64,000 nt of DNA from Artemia franciscana (lineage: Eukaryota > Arthropoda > Branchiopoda > Anostraca > Artemiidae): positions 24,348-88,347 of the forward strand of contig NW_027063134.1 of NCBI RefSeq assembly GCF_032884065.1. Reading direction: 5' to 3'. The notes under the pieces are model-generated. The model saw only the letters and a list, made by a program, of their open reading frames with translations. It did no database searches and was not told the DNA's origin. Both the position numbers and the translations under genes were made by a program. Below are positions 36,195 to 48,290 of the stretch, in pieces (position 1 is the stretch's first letter; each line of letters opens with the position of its first letter).

Positions 36195-36392
36195 AAAGAG
36201 GTTGTCTACAACCGATGCAGCTTCATCCAGATCGATATTTTCTTGTTCTTGAAATATTGAAACCACAGCCGATTTGACTTCATTGGCCAGGTTAGCATCT
36301 CCACATACATAAATATGACCACTGTGATTATATAACAAATCATGAATACGACGGCTGTTGGCATTCGTCCTCATTATTTGCATTACAGATTT
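36195..36392 (-). CDS. NOS: NOS-like reductase exon, NADPH-ribose/adenine region (exon V)
   Basis: The acceptor TTTTATAG precedes 66 codons in phase 0: KSVMQIMRTNANSRRIHDLL, YNHSGHIYVCGDANLANEV, then IDLDEAASVVDNLF, and donor TTT|GTAAGC. GHIYVCGDVTMA is the NOS signature here, and acidic LDEA plus V-LR before RYHEDIF follows in NOS. It encodes part of the NADPH-binding lobe that feeds electrons to FAD. The phases at both ends match exon U (42959-43107) upstream and the RYHEDI exon type downstream. The canonical YVQD is SVMQ, so the protein is divergent. The alternative, another diflavin reductase, is less likely because of the LDEA segment. Confidence 0.75.
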
Positions 36393-38572
36393 CTATAAAA
36401 TATAAAATTCAAACATAGAGGCATCCAATGTGACTTCAAGCGAAAAACAGAACATAAGCGAAAGAACAGTAAAAACTATTGACGATAACTTCTTTCTATT
36501 AGATATAGATCTACCTTTAGAAGCAACACTCAAACTCAGTGCTGCCTTAAAGTGAAACGAACAACTCGCCAAAATACGCCCGAGCCGTTCAAAACCAGGA
36601 TTGCCATCATGGTCAGTTCCTAAAGCGCTATAATTGCCTAAATTTGTATGTTTCACAGACATAAATTACTAAATTTGTATGTTTCCCAACAATTTTTGGT
36701 GCTAAAGTTAAATAAGTGTGGCTCACTAAGTGTAGTTGTTTTAGTTTTAGATCAGTTTTTTTTCTTTCGGTTATTTTGAACTTAGCGTCAATTTTCCAAA
36801 ACAAACATAGCAAAAAGGTTGTCCTGATTAAATCAAAATTCGCACAAATCTTTCGAAACAAATACGGAAAAATGCGATCCACACTTTTTGTAAATTCATC
36901 TGCCTCTTTTAAAAATCTACATCATTTCGTCCATGACAAAAAGAAAAATTGAATCACAAAAGTGCTACAAATTGAAGTACGGGCTTCAGTACAATACATG
37001 ATGAAACAGTTCTTTCTGAAAAAGTCAGACAAAGTTTTGCCTCTAGTCTAACTCTATTTTTACATTCCTTGCTTACCTTTGGTTCACCCTGTTCTGCTTT
37101 CAAGGTAAAACATCAATTTCGCGTGATCCACCAAACTTCACCTGTTTTTAGCTACAGGTTTATGCGTCATAATGTTTCAACAGCTGTGAACTCTTTATTT
37201 ACTTCATAACTTAATATAGCTCATTCCTATGGATACACTAGTCTATACTATTAACAACCACGAGCTGAAGACATAAAATATTTTTGGTTTATTATCATAT
37301 AAAATTTTTTGGTACAGTTGCAATACATTATTTACAAGATAGCTTCATAATTAATGTAAGGCGTAAAAAAGAAGACGAGTCTAGTCAAGCAAAACGTTCA
37401 AGCAACATTGTCAGAGAAATCCTACTAAAATTTTGATAAAAAGCTGGATTTTATAAAGTATGTGTTTTAAATACTTTTCTAAAAAGTATTATTATAAAAA
37501 GTACCGATATTACATTTCTGCTAATCCATAAACGGAAATTTTTCATTTGATTAAACAGTTTCTTCAGCCATAGAGCCTAATAAATAAAAAAATGCAGAGG
37601 CTAATTGATCCTTTGTACAAAATAAATAGCCGTAAAAAGAGTTTCTGAGCTACGACCTTTTTTGATTATTATAACTTTGTTTATCTGTGATTAAACTATG
37701 TTCTGGAAGAGAAAGGTAAGTTGCATCTAATCTATTCGTTCTTTTTTCTTTGAAATTTTAAACCCAGGCGTGTACTATGGAGAAAAGACCTTGATAAAAG
37801 AGGCAACCACATGAAAAATAATCTAAGGTCTGGACAATAAAAGCTCACTAATTTAGTATCAACCAAAATTTTTCACACAGATCTGTCAAATATATCCAAA
37901 AAACATAAATTTGCATATAATCCAAGTCTTACCTTAGCCTGAGCAAAAAAAAAAGAAGAAAAGACTATAAGAAAAGACTTTACAAACGCATAAAAAATTA
38001 ATTATATCCATTTTTACAAGTCAATTAAACATTTCAGGGGGAGGTCAAGCCCCATGACCCCTCTGGATACAGCCTTGGTTGCAGAGTCGTTATTTCGTTC
38101 TTTATTTTGAGACTTTTCTCTCTTTGTTTTTAAACATAAAATTAAAGCAAATTTATTGTATCAGTTTACGAATAATGAAAACTAACAAGGACTTTGATAA
38201 ACACGTACAATTTCAACCCGAGCAAAAAAAAAAAAATAATTTTAAATAAAATTAGAAGTTGGATAATAATTTCAAATAGATATTTTTTTTTTTCAAAAAG
38301 CAAATAGCTCATTCGAACAGAGACAAAAGGCAGTCAAAAATAGTCAAAATTAGTTTACCACTTTATTAATTATTAAAGTTATATAGCAGCAATTGGAATA
38401 AGAAACCTGACAATTAAATTCCCTTAAATAAGCGCTATTCTGCTTGCATCCTATCTAAACGCAGGGTGCACTTGCAGAACCAAGCGAAAATAAATTCGCT
38501 AATGGTTCCTTTACCCATTGCGGAAATCCGTGCAGAAATCTGTCGTTTACGTTGAATGTAAAGTGAGATTTA

Positions 38573-38617
38573 CATTTTATTCGCATTCAGTGAGACACAC
38601 TGAATGCGAATAAAATG
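38573..38617. repeat. Perfect 20-bp hairpin at a duplication junction
   Basis: CATTTTATTCGCATTCAGTG, a 5-base loop AGACA, then the exact reverse complement. It sits where intron sequence meets the LINE-D fragment. The corresponding LINE-D fragments at 40810 and 46020 have only the right arm (CACTGAATGCGAATAARATG). Confidence 0.95.
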
Positions 38618-38813
38618 AGAAACAAAGTCGTTTCAGCCCTCCGAGCTTCCCGAAAAAGATATGTACGCGAAAAAATAGCACCACTCCTCAAGTCAGAATC
38701 TTACATTTGGCATGACGCAGTAAAACGGGGCTAAGTAGGAAAAAGAAAGGAAACGGAGCACGAATCGATAACCTTGATGGTAGTCTGAATAAAGCCTCAG
38801 AAGTCACGAAAGG
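38593..38813 (+). pseudogene. LINE-D fragment (1 of 3)
   Basis: Translates NKVVSALRASRKRYVREKIA, then SESYIWHDAVKRG, the segment upstream of the reverse transcriptase core in LINE ORF2. The same 220 bases recur at 40815-41030 and 46025-46245. Confidence 0.6.
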
Positions 38814-40799
38814 TGCTTACCTTTGGTTCACCCTGTTCTGCTTTCAAGGTAAAACATCAATTTCGCGTGATCCACCAAACTTCACCTGTTTTTAGCTACA
38901 GGTTTATGCGTCATAATGTTTCAACAGCTGTGAACTCTTTATTTACTTCATAACTTAATATAGCTCATTCCTATGGATACACTAGTCTATACTATTAACA
39001 ACCACGAGCTGAAGACATAAAATATTTTTGGTTTATTATCATATAAAATTTTTTGGTACAGTTGCAATACATTATTTACAAGATAGCTTCATAATTAATG
39101 TAAGGCGTAAAAAAGAAGACGAGTCTAGTCAAGCAAAACGTTCAAGCAACATTGTCAGAGAAATCCTACTAAAATTTTGATAAAAAGCTGGATTTTATAA
39201 AGTATGTGTTTTAAATACTTTTCTAAAAAGTATTATTATAAAAAGTACCGATATTACATTTCTGCTAATCCATAAACGGAAATTTTTCATTTGATTAAAC
39301 AGTTTCTTCAGCCATAGAGCCTAATAAATAAAAAAATGCAGAGGCTAATTGATCCTTTGTACAAAATAAATAGCCGTAAAAAGAGTTTCTGAGCTACGAC
39401 CTTTTTTGATTATTATAACTTTGTTTATCTGTGATTAAACTATGTTCTGGAAGAGAAAGGTAAGTTGCATCTAATCTATTCGTTCTTTTTTCTTGGAAAT
39501 TTTAAACCCAGGCGTGTACTATGGAGAAAAGACCTTGATAAAAGAGGCAACCACATGAAAAATAATCTAAGGTCTGGACAATAAAAGCTCACTAATTTAG
39601 TATCAACCAAAATTTTTCACACAGATCTGTCAAATATATCCAAAAAACATAAATTTGCATATAATCCAAGTCTTACCTTAGTCTGAGCAAAAAAAGAAGA
39701 AGAAAAGACTATAAGAAAAGACTTTACAAACGCATAAAAAATTAATTATATCCATTTTTACAAGTCAATTAAACATTTCAGGGGGAGGTCAAGCCCCATG
39801 ACCCCTCTGGATACAGCCTTGGTTGCAGAGTCGTTATTTCGTTCTTTATTTTGAGACTTTTCTCTCTTTGTTTTTAAACATAAAATTAAAGCAAATTTAT
39901 TGTATCAGTTTACGAATAATGAAAACTAACAAGGACTTTGATAAACACGTACAATTTCATCCCGAGCAAAAAAAAAAAATTAATTTTAAATAAAATTAGA
40001 AGTTGGATAATAATTTCAAATAGATATTTTTTTTTTCAAAAAGCAAATAGCTCATTCGAACAGAGACAAAAGGCAGTCAAAAATAGTCAAAATTAGTTTA
40101 CCACTTTATTAATTATTAAAGTTATATAGCAGCAATTGGAATAAGAAACCTGACAATTAAATTCCCTTAAATAAGCGCTATTCTGCTTGCATCCTATCTA
40201 AACGCAGGGTGCACTTGCAGAACCAAGCGAAAATAAATTCGCTAATGGTTCCTTTACCCATTGCGGAAATCCGTGCAGAAATCTGTCCGTGTCTTTTCGA
40301 ACGATGGCCCAGTAAACGCTACATTTTAAGGCATAATTTTTAAATAAAGCGTAGATGAAGACAAGTTTTAAAAGAAGAATATTGGCTAATTTGACTCTCG
40401 CTTTGTTCCTTATGCTGCGAAGGAGGCATAAAAGACAAAAAGAGAGAGAGAGAAAAAGAAATCAGTCTGAAACAACAAAGATTTTGATTTTCCATCATAG
40501 TCATGGTTTTATTCATCTGAAAACCTTACCAAGAATCCGTCCTGAATGAACCAAAACGTTGCAGAAATCTGGAGGGTTTTTCAAGCACGGAAACGGAAAA
40601 AATCTCCGCAAGGATTGATTTCCGGACTAGATCCGGACAGATTTCCGCAATATGTAAATGAACCATAAGCGGAGAGTGATGCAGAATACCCTTCCATGCG
40701 TTAAAAAGGGCTCTTGTCGTAAACGAACGTAAAAGAACGCACGATATGTGAGATGGATAAACCGTGATTGGACATATATATTTATAAACAATGTAAACT

Positions 40800-42560
40800 C
40801 CATGCTTCAGGAGACACACTGAATGCGAATAAAATGAGAAACAAAGTCGTTTCAGCCCTCCGAGCTTCCCGAAAAAGATATGTACGCGAAAAAATAGCAC
40901 CACTCCTCAAGTCAGAATCTTACATTTGGCATGACGCAGTAAAACGGGGCTAAGTAGGAAAAAGAAAGGAAACGGAGCACGAATCGATAACCTTGATGGT
41001 AGTCTGAATAAAGCCTCAGAAGTCAACGAATTCTTTAATTAGATTTGTACTACCCACCCAAACGTAAGTGGGGAACAAATGTGTGACATCATTAACAACA
41101 ATAGTACAGATGAAATCGTAGAAGTGTCAGAAATGGCAGTTCACTATGGAATCGGACGGCTATGGAACAACTGCCTCATACCCAGGTGAACTCCCTGTAA
41201 AATCATTGAAAGAGTACTCACCTCTTTTAGCCTATCCCACCAGTGATAAACCAATGTTTCTTAGAACAAATATTTCCGAAAATGTGGAAAGCTGCATATG
41301 TCCGTGTCATACCGAAAGTCAAGATACCCCAGACCTGTGACCGACTGAGACCAATATCGATAACTCCTAACTTAGTAGAAGTAGCTGAGGGTTTTATCTA
41401 CCATTCTTTGTTACAACAAATTGATCCTGGGATCAAGCCGTACCAATATGGTTGCATATGAAGCAATAGCACGGCAATGCATATAGTAAAAATGTATCAC
41501 TTAATCGTCAAGTGGTTGGAAACTTCTAATAGTTGTCGACTTATTATTGGCAGACTACTGAAAAGCATTCGACCTTATCAAACACATGACTGCATTGACA
41601 GATCTAAAAGAAATTGGCACTAAAAACAAATACTACTATTAGTGAGAGAATTTTTAAAGGGAACAGGAATCAGTATACCCTTTGTTTGCAGAAGATACCT
41701 GCTCTGAGTGGTCAGAACTAACCTGCGGCTGCCCTCAAGGAACAAAATTAGCAACTCTTTTATTTCTTGGCGTCATACCCCATCCTTGTAGAATCTGAAG
41801 AGCGTTTCAAGACTGTTTATGACTTATGTGCGTTTCTCAAACATATAATTAAAAATGCAGTAGCAAAGCAGCAGTCTGACCCAAGTTTCTTCAAAGACTT
41901 CATCAACCAGTGTAAGTCGAATAGTCTACAAGTAAATGAACAGTAATCAAAAGTTTTATGATTTAATCGACTCCAATTGTTTCCTCTGCAACAATCCTAG
42001 GCGTAACATTTACATTTAACTGCTCGTTTAAGCTGCATGTAGACAGTACTGTGCACAAAGATCACTACTGGATCCAGAATTTAACAAGTATGTGCAGGTT
42101 AGGCTTTTCTGATCGTCAGCTTCTGCTGGCGTATACAACCTACATCAGTCCTATCCTTCAGTATTGCTGCTCCATTTGTGGTCCCAAAACTCAGAACACA
42201 GCTTACATGGCAGCTAACTAGAAGATGGTCAAAAACACACTACTAAGATAATAATCGGACACTATTTCAGCAACAATGAAAGTGCCCTTGAGCTCTTGAA
42301 TTTACCCACCTTATTCCATCGAAGACATGAGCTAATAATGAAATTTGGGAAATCACTATTAACAAACGAGAAGCACCGATCCATACTTGCACCATCCGCA
42401 TCAATCAGCAGACATGCTAGGCATTACAAGAAATTAGAACCAGTCCAGTGCCGTACAAACAGATTCGCAAATTCCTTTGTACCATATTTCCTAAGTGCAT
42501 TTAACAGGTGAATTGAAAGTTGTGCCATATTTTGTAAGTGTAGCTAACAAGTGATCATTT
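40800..42560 (+). pseudogene. LINE-D: non-LTR reverse transcriptase relic
   Basis: Segments in changing frames: RASRKRYVREKIAPLLKSES (about 40855), FPKMWKAAYVRVIPKVK with DRLRPISITPNLVEVAEGF (41275-41400), IDPGIKPYQYGC (about 41420-41458), a degraded palm region (41480-41960), SDRQLLLAYTTYISPILQYC (about 42112-42172), and the C-terminus NRFANSFVPYFLSAFN to a stop at 42511. Many stops and frameshifts; no YxDD box is legible. It lies in the intron between NOS-like exons U and V, opposite in orientation to the gene. Confidence 0.78.
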
Positions 42561-42958
42561 TGTGATCGTAAAAGTAGCGTAATTTACTCTTCATTTGTGA
42601 GTGCTACGATACCTGTTTCATTAAACAAATACAAAATACGATAACAAGCCCATTTTTTCAAAAAAAGCCCGTGTTCCCACCCCACGTTCACTCAAAAATT
42701 CAACCCGCCCCTGATGGCGGGTCTTATGTTTACTGTCGACTTCATTATCCAATTTGCTCATAAAATCCTTTTTTTTAAATTTTAACCATCTTCACGTGAA
42801 AATAATTTCTTTAAACGTACTTGTCCGAAGGTCAGGCTTATTGACGATATAAGAAACGAAAACCAGTTCATCCTCATTGGGAGGCTAAGTTTCTCGATTT
42901 GTTAATATTCTAAGTCACAAAAAGAGAAAAAGGAAAAAAATATCAAGTCTACGCTTAC
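42561..42958. other. Intron sequence downstream of exon U
   Basis: AT-rich with a short C-rich patch near 42670-42720. No exon or known element was recognised. The donor of exon U (GTAAGC, minus strand 42953-42958) is at its edge. Confidence 0.4.
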
Positions 42959-43107
42959 TGGCTCAATTAAAGCTTCTCGGGAATACGCAGTTGGAGCTAG
43001 CTCAATAACACCCAGATTATGATATTTCCACTTCTCCTCTCTGAATAGGTCCAGTTCTTGTATTGCATACTCTCCATAGAAAATGGCTCTTCCCAGTTGT
43101 TGTTCAA
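42959..43107 (-). CDS. NOS: NOS-like reductase exon U
   Basis: The acceptor AGTTTTAG is followed by 2 bases and then 49 codons: EQQLGRAIFYGEYAIQELDL, FREEKWKYHNLGVIELAP, TAYSREALIEP, with donor CCA|GTAAGC in phase 0. NOS proteins have LVFGCR-x5-DH-YREE, then GVF, then AYSREP in this order, so the match spans the whole exon. The expected next block (PKxYVQD, then GHIYVCGD) is exon V, which lies downstream on the same strand with a matching phase and an intron of about 6.6 kb. The leading 2-base phase needs a preceding exon ending in phase 1, as the long form of the T1/T2 exons does, but those are on the other strand. Confidence 0.75.
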
Positions 43108-43124
43108 CTAAAACTAAATTTGGC

Positions 43125-43156
43125 TTATTCGTTTATGATGTATTAAGAATTAGTAT
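43125..43156 (+). repeat. 32-bp direct repeat bordering block 2, left copy
   Basis: TTATTCGTTTATGATGTATT then AAGAATTAGTAT; the identical 32 bases are at 46384-46415. The pair brackets a 3.2-kb duplicated block. Confidence 0.9.
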
Positions 43157-43218
43157 TACTAATGCCCTGGGATTGAAAAGAGGGTGGCAATGAAAAGACA
43201 AACAGGCAAGAAGCTTAC

Positions 43219-43416
43219 AAAGAGGTTGTCTACAACCGATGCAGCTTCATCCAGATCGATATTTTCTTGTTCTTGCAATATTGAAACCACAGCCGATTTG
43301 ACTTCATTGGCCAGGTTAGCATCTCCACATACATAAATATGACCACTGTGATTATATAACAAATCATGAATACGACGGCTGTTGGCATTCGTCCTCATTA
43401 TTTGCATTACAGATTT
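43219..43416 (-). pseudogene. NOS: NOS-like exon V', misplaced duplicate with dead acceptor
   Basis: Copy of exon V (36195-36392). The coding sequence is open and almost unchanged (VVSILQEQENIDLDEAASV against VVSIFQEQENIDLDEAASV). The acceptor dinucleotide is lost: minus-strand TTTTATAG of exon V is TTTTATAA here (43417-43418). It lies upstream of exon U in gene direction, so inclusion would put the C-terminal block before the U block. It is therefore most likely skipped and non-functional. Confidence 0.8.
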
Positions 43417-46009
43417 TTATAAAATATAAAATTCAAACATAGAGGCATCTACATCCAATGTGACTTCAAGCGAAAAACAGAACATAAGCGAAAGAACAGT
43501 AAAAACTATTGACGATAACTTCTTTCTATTAGATATAGATCTACCTTTAGAAGCAACACTCAAACTCAGTGCTGCCTTAAAGTGAAACGAACAACTCGCC
43601 AAAATACGCCCGAGCCGTTCAAAACCAGGATTGCCATCATGGTCAGTTCCTAAAGCGTTATAATTGCCTAAATTTGTATGTTTCACAGACATAAATTACT
43701 AAATTTGTATGTTTCCCAACAATTTTTGGTGCTAAAGTTAAATAAGTGTGGCTCACTAAGTGTAGTTGTTTTAGTTTTAGATTAGTTTTTTTTCTTTCGG
43801 TTATTTCGAACTTAGCGTCAATTTTCCAAAACAAACATAGCAAAAAGGTTGTCCAGGTTAAATCAAAATTCGCACAAATCTTTCGAAACAAATACGGAAA
43901 AATGCGATCCACACTTTTTGTAAATTCATCTGCCTCTTTTAAAAATCTACATCATTTCGTCCATGACAAAAAGAAAAATTGAATCACAAAAGTGCTACAA
44001 ATTGAAGTACGGGCTTCAGTACTACACATGATGAAACAGTTCTTTCTGAAAAAGTCAGACAAAGTTTTGCCTCTAGTCTAACTCTATTTTTACATTCCTT
44101 GCTTACCTTTGGTTCACCCTGTTCTGCTTTCAAGGTAAAACATCAATTTCGCGTGATCCACCAAACTTCACCTGTTTTTAGCTACAAGTTTATGCGTCAT
44201 AATGTTTCAACAGCTGTGAACTCTTTATTTACTTCATAACTTAATATAGCTCATTCCTATGGATACACTAGTCTATACTATTAACAACCACGAGCTGAAG
44301 ACATAAAATATTTTTGGTTTATTATCATATAAAATTTTTTGGTACAGTTGCAATACATTATTTACAAGATAGCTTCATAATTAATGTAAGGCGTAAAAAA
44401 GAAGACGAGTCTAGTCAAGCAAAATGTTCAAGCAACATTGTCAGAGAAATCCTACTAAAATTTTGATAAAAAGCTGGATTTTATAAAGTATGTGTTTTAA
44501 ATACTTTTCTAAAAAGTATTATTATAAAAAGTACCGATATTACATTTCTGCTAATTCATAAACGGAAATTTTTCATTTGATTAAACAGTTTCTTCAGCCA
44601 TAGAGCCTAATAAATAAAAAAACGCAGAGGCTAATTGATCCTTTGTACAAAATATATAGCCGTAAAAAGAGTTTCTGAGCTACGACCTTTTTTGATTATT
44701 ATAGGAGAAAAGAAATTATATTACTATGGAGAAAAGACCTTGATAAAAGAGGCAACCACATGAAAAATAATCTAAGGTCTGGACAATAAAAGCTCACTAA
44801 TTTAGTATCAACCAAAATTTTTCACACAGATCTGTCAAATATATCCAAAAAACATAAATTTGCATATAATCCAAGTCTTACCTTAGTCTGAGCAAAAAAA
44901 AAAGAAGAAAAGACTATAAGAAAAGACTTTACAAACGCATAAAAAATTAATTATATCCATTTTTACAAGTCAATTAAACATTTCAGGGGGAGGTCAAGCC
45001 CCATGACCCCTCTGGATACAGCCTTGGTTGCAGAGTCGTTATTTCGTTCTTTATTTTGAGATTTTTCTCTCTTTGTTTTTAAACATAAAATTAAAGCAAA
45101 TTTATTGTATCAGTTTACGAATAATGAAAACTAACAAGGACGTTGATAAACACGTACAATTTCAACCCGAGCAAAAAAAAAAAATTAATTTTAAATAAAA
45201 TTAGAAGTTGGATAATAATTTCAAATAGATATTTTTTTTTTTTCAAAAAGCAAATAGCTCATTCGAACAGAGACAAAAGGCAGTCAAAAATAGTCAAAAT
45301 TAGTTTACCACTTTATAAATTATTAAAGTTATATAGCAGCAATTGGAATAAGAAACCTGACAATTAAATTCCCTTAAATAAGCGCTATTCTGCTTGCATC
45401 CTATCTAAACGCAGGGTGCACTTGCAGAACCAAGCGAAAATAAATTCGCTAATGGTTCCTTTACCCATTGCGGAAATCCGTGCAGAAATCTGTCCGTATC
45501 TTTTCGAACGAAGTCCCAGTAAACGTTACGTTTTAAGGCAGAGTTTTCAAATATATACATCAGCGTGGATGAAGACAAGCTCTAAAAGAAAGAATACTGG
45601 CTAATTTGACTCTCACTTTGTTTCTTATACTGCGAAGAAGGCACAGAAGACAAAAAGAGAGAGAAAAAAACTAGTCTGAAACAACAAAAATTTTGATTTT
45701 CCATCATAGTCATGGTTTTATTCTTCTGAAAACCTTGCCAAGAATCTGTCCTGATTGGACCAAAACGTTGCGGAAATCTGGAGGGTTTTTCAAGCACGGA
45801 AACGGAAAAAATCTCCGCAAGGATTGATTTCCGGACTAGATCCGGACAGATTTCCGCAATGTGTAAATGAACCATAAGGGGAGAGCGATGCGGAATACCC
45901 TTCCATACGTTAAAAAGGGCTCTTGTCGTAAACGAACGTAAAAGAACGCACGATATGTGAGACGGATAAACCGTGATTGGACATATATATTTATAAACAA
46001 TGTAAACTC

Positions 46010-46330
46010 CATGCTTCAGGAGACACACTGAATGCGAATAAGATGAGAAACAAAGTCGTTTCAGCCCTTCGAGCTTCCCGAAAAAGATATGTACGCAAAA
46101 AAAATAGCACCACTCCTCAAGTCAGAATCTTACATTTGGCATGACGCAGTAAAACGGGGCTAAGTAGGAAAAAGAAAGGAAACGGAGCACGAATCGATAA
46201 CCTAGATGGTAGTCTGAATAAAGCCTCAGAAGTCAACGAATTCTTTAATTAGATTTGTACTACCCACCCAAACGTAAGTGGGGAACAAATGTGTGACATC
46301 ATTAACAACAATAGTACAGATGAAATCGTA
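46010..46330 (+). pseudogene. LINE-D fragment (3 of 3)
   Basis: Same segment as 40800-41115, including KVVSALRASRKRYV, with one extra A that shifts frame at about 46095. Homology ends at GATGAAATCGTA. Confidence 0.6.
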
Positions 46331-46383
46331 ACAATACATACATTTAAAAATACATTTAAAATACAACTAAAAATACATTTGGA

Positions 46384-48177
46384 TTATTCGTTTATGATGT
46401 ATTAAGAATTAGTATAAACTGTGAGGGCCGAAGTTGACAATTTTTCCGAGGAAAGTAAATCGAATCAAAAGTAACACTATTAAGCAATAGTAAATACCAG
46501 AATTTTAAACAAGTATTCTACATTTTAAAAATCAAACAGATTTACCTAGATTAAAAAATTTTTAAATAAAAACAACATTTTGGCACCTACTTTTTAATCA
46601 AGCAGGTCGTGGAAATAATTGCGAATATGGAGTGACTCGGCCAAAAACAAAATTTTATTTAGAATTTGCTAAACAGAATTTTGATAACAATAGATAGATC
46701 AAAAGATTTAGCTTTTTTAATCTTACCCATCAAAAGTTACGAGCCTGAGAAAATTTTCCCGATTTTTGAAAAAGAGTGCAAATATCCCCAAAAGTCAAGG
46801 AGTCTTATTGAAAATTAAACCATCAGATACAGCGCATCAGAGATTTCTTCTGTAGATATTTTCAAGCTTCCACCTGTAAAAATTGGAACTTTGTATTTTT
46901 TACCAGAAGAAAGATAAAAGATATTTTTTTTTCTACCCAGGGCTGATAGTATCGACCCAATGAGCCTAGGGACATTGGGAGGGGGTTCATGGGCTAACGG
47001 AAACTGAAAGTTCTAGTGCTCTTCTTAAGTGACAACAAAATTTAGGCTAACTAGCCCCCATTCCACGTTATTTTCCTCAAAGTCGTCTGATCAAAATTTA
47101 GAGATAGCCATTTTGTTCAGTATAGATAAAAGGCTCAATAACTGTCTTTGGGGAGGACATTATCCCCCAGAGCCTTTGCGGGTTGAACTTTAATGTGGAA
47201 ATTATTCACAGAGGAAGTTTCAAAAATCCATATACGGAATTCGTTTTATATGTATTGCTTTCTCGTTGGCACCTCATCTTAATGTGGAGATGCTCTGGGG
47301 GATTATCCGGGGAAATTTACGGCGGAGTTGGAATTATCAGGGGGATTTCCCATGGGAGAAATTCTCCCAGGAGAAATTATAGGAGAAATTTTGCATGGGC
47401 ATTTCCCAAGGAAGATCCTTTTCATTGGCAGGGAGAGGGGGATATTTCCCCCTATGTGAAAAAAAATTAACATACAGGGGGTATTATGCCACGACCGGAA
47501 CAAAGGTCAGAAATTCAACAGAAAACAAGCCTTTCTTCTAATGAAAATATACTAAGGAGTATTTTTCAGGCGGAATCGCAAGTAAAAAATTTTCCGGGGG
47601 GGGGGGATCACAACAAGAATGGAATTATCCGAGGGTAATTTCCTGGGGTATAATTTTACAAGGCAGGAAATTTCCGTGAGATGATTTTCCATGGAGGATT
47701 TCCAGGGGGGGGTGGATTTCCTAGGATTATTTGGAAAACTATAAGAAATAAATAAAATCAAAAACAGTTTTTTTAATGATAACAAACAGAAATGATTCCG
47801 TATAAGGGGGAGGGGAGGGAATTCGTCCATAGAATTTTCAATTTCGAGACTTTTGGAAGGGTAAAACTCGAGACAAAGGTCCGTAAAACCTTTGTTGCCT
47901 AGGGGCTTCGTGGAACAGTGGTGTTTATATTTCCTACTGGCCTGCTAAGTCCCAAGGTACTGAGGGAAAGATCTCCTTATCCAGCCAAACCAGTTGAACA
48001 TTTTTAACAAGTATCTGCAAAAATTTGGGGCATCCGTGGGCATATGCATTTTGTATCAGTTTGCAATGCCCTGGGAAATCCCAGAAATCAGCAGGAAGCG
48101 CTCAACGCACTTTTTTGTATCCCTTGAAATTCCTAGTGAGAGAGACTAGCAATGTATGTGTTAGTATACATTAATAA
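46384..48177. other. Repeat-rich noncoding region with Rep-X copy
   Basis: 46730-47190 is Rep-X on the minus strand (see 18757-19656), and is also similar to 58120-58470 on the same strand. 47270-47720 is rich in degenerate GGGGGAAATTT/GGGATTTCC units and a G10 tract near 47597. No host exon was recognised. Confidence 0.55.
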
Positions 48178-48290
48178 CTAGACCTACGTTGCCTGGGCAA
48201 CGTGAAGTGTTGCGGCAACCTTTGTCCGGCTTTGCCGATTAAAGTGTTGCGAGAGCAACACTTTGGTTTTGTTTCTTCGCTATCGGTTAA
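48178..48290 (-). mobile_element. Helentron-like 3' end
   Basis: Minus strand reads GTGTTGCTCTCGCAACAC (hairpin), then GGCAAAGCCGG, GTTGCCGCAAC, CGTTGCCCAGGCAACG (hairpin, 48187-48202), TAGGT, CTAG (48178-48181), T. A hairpin followed by CTAG and T is the expected rolling-circle transposon terminus. It is unrelated in sequence to the Helitrons at 2.8-8.5 kb. Confidence 0.6.

Larger units (their letters stand above)
36393..40799. repeat. Intron of the NOS-like gene with internal 1.5-kb duplication
   Basis: 37069-38560 and about 38820-40310 are near-identical direct repeats (both start GCTTACCTTTGGTTCACC, both run to GAAATCYGTGCAGAAATCTG). They are separated by a hairpin junction and a LINE-D fragment (38593-38813). 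36131-37068 recurs with them at 43157. 40310-40800 recurs near 45490-46010. No coding exon was recognised; the open frame around 36393-36662 has no known motif. Confidence 0.7.
43157..46383 (+). repeat. Duplicated intron block 2
   Basis: Matches 36131-38560 followed by about 40310-41115, that is, block 1 without its internal 1.5-kb repeat. It has a local rearrangement near 44704-44727, where about 85 bases seen in the other copies are replaced. It includes exon copy V' and a LINE-D fragment. It inserted just upstream of exon U in gene orientation. Confidence 0.85.

Noticed and set aside
36393-36662. Open frame with LGTDHDGNPGFERLGRIL as another reductase exon
   Set aside because: No match to conserved flavin or NADPH motifs, no matching splice phase; both copies are open only because the block is duplicated.
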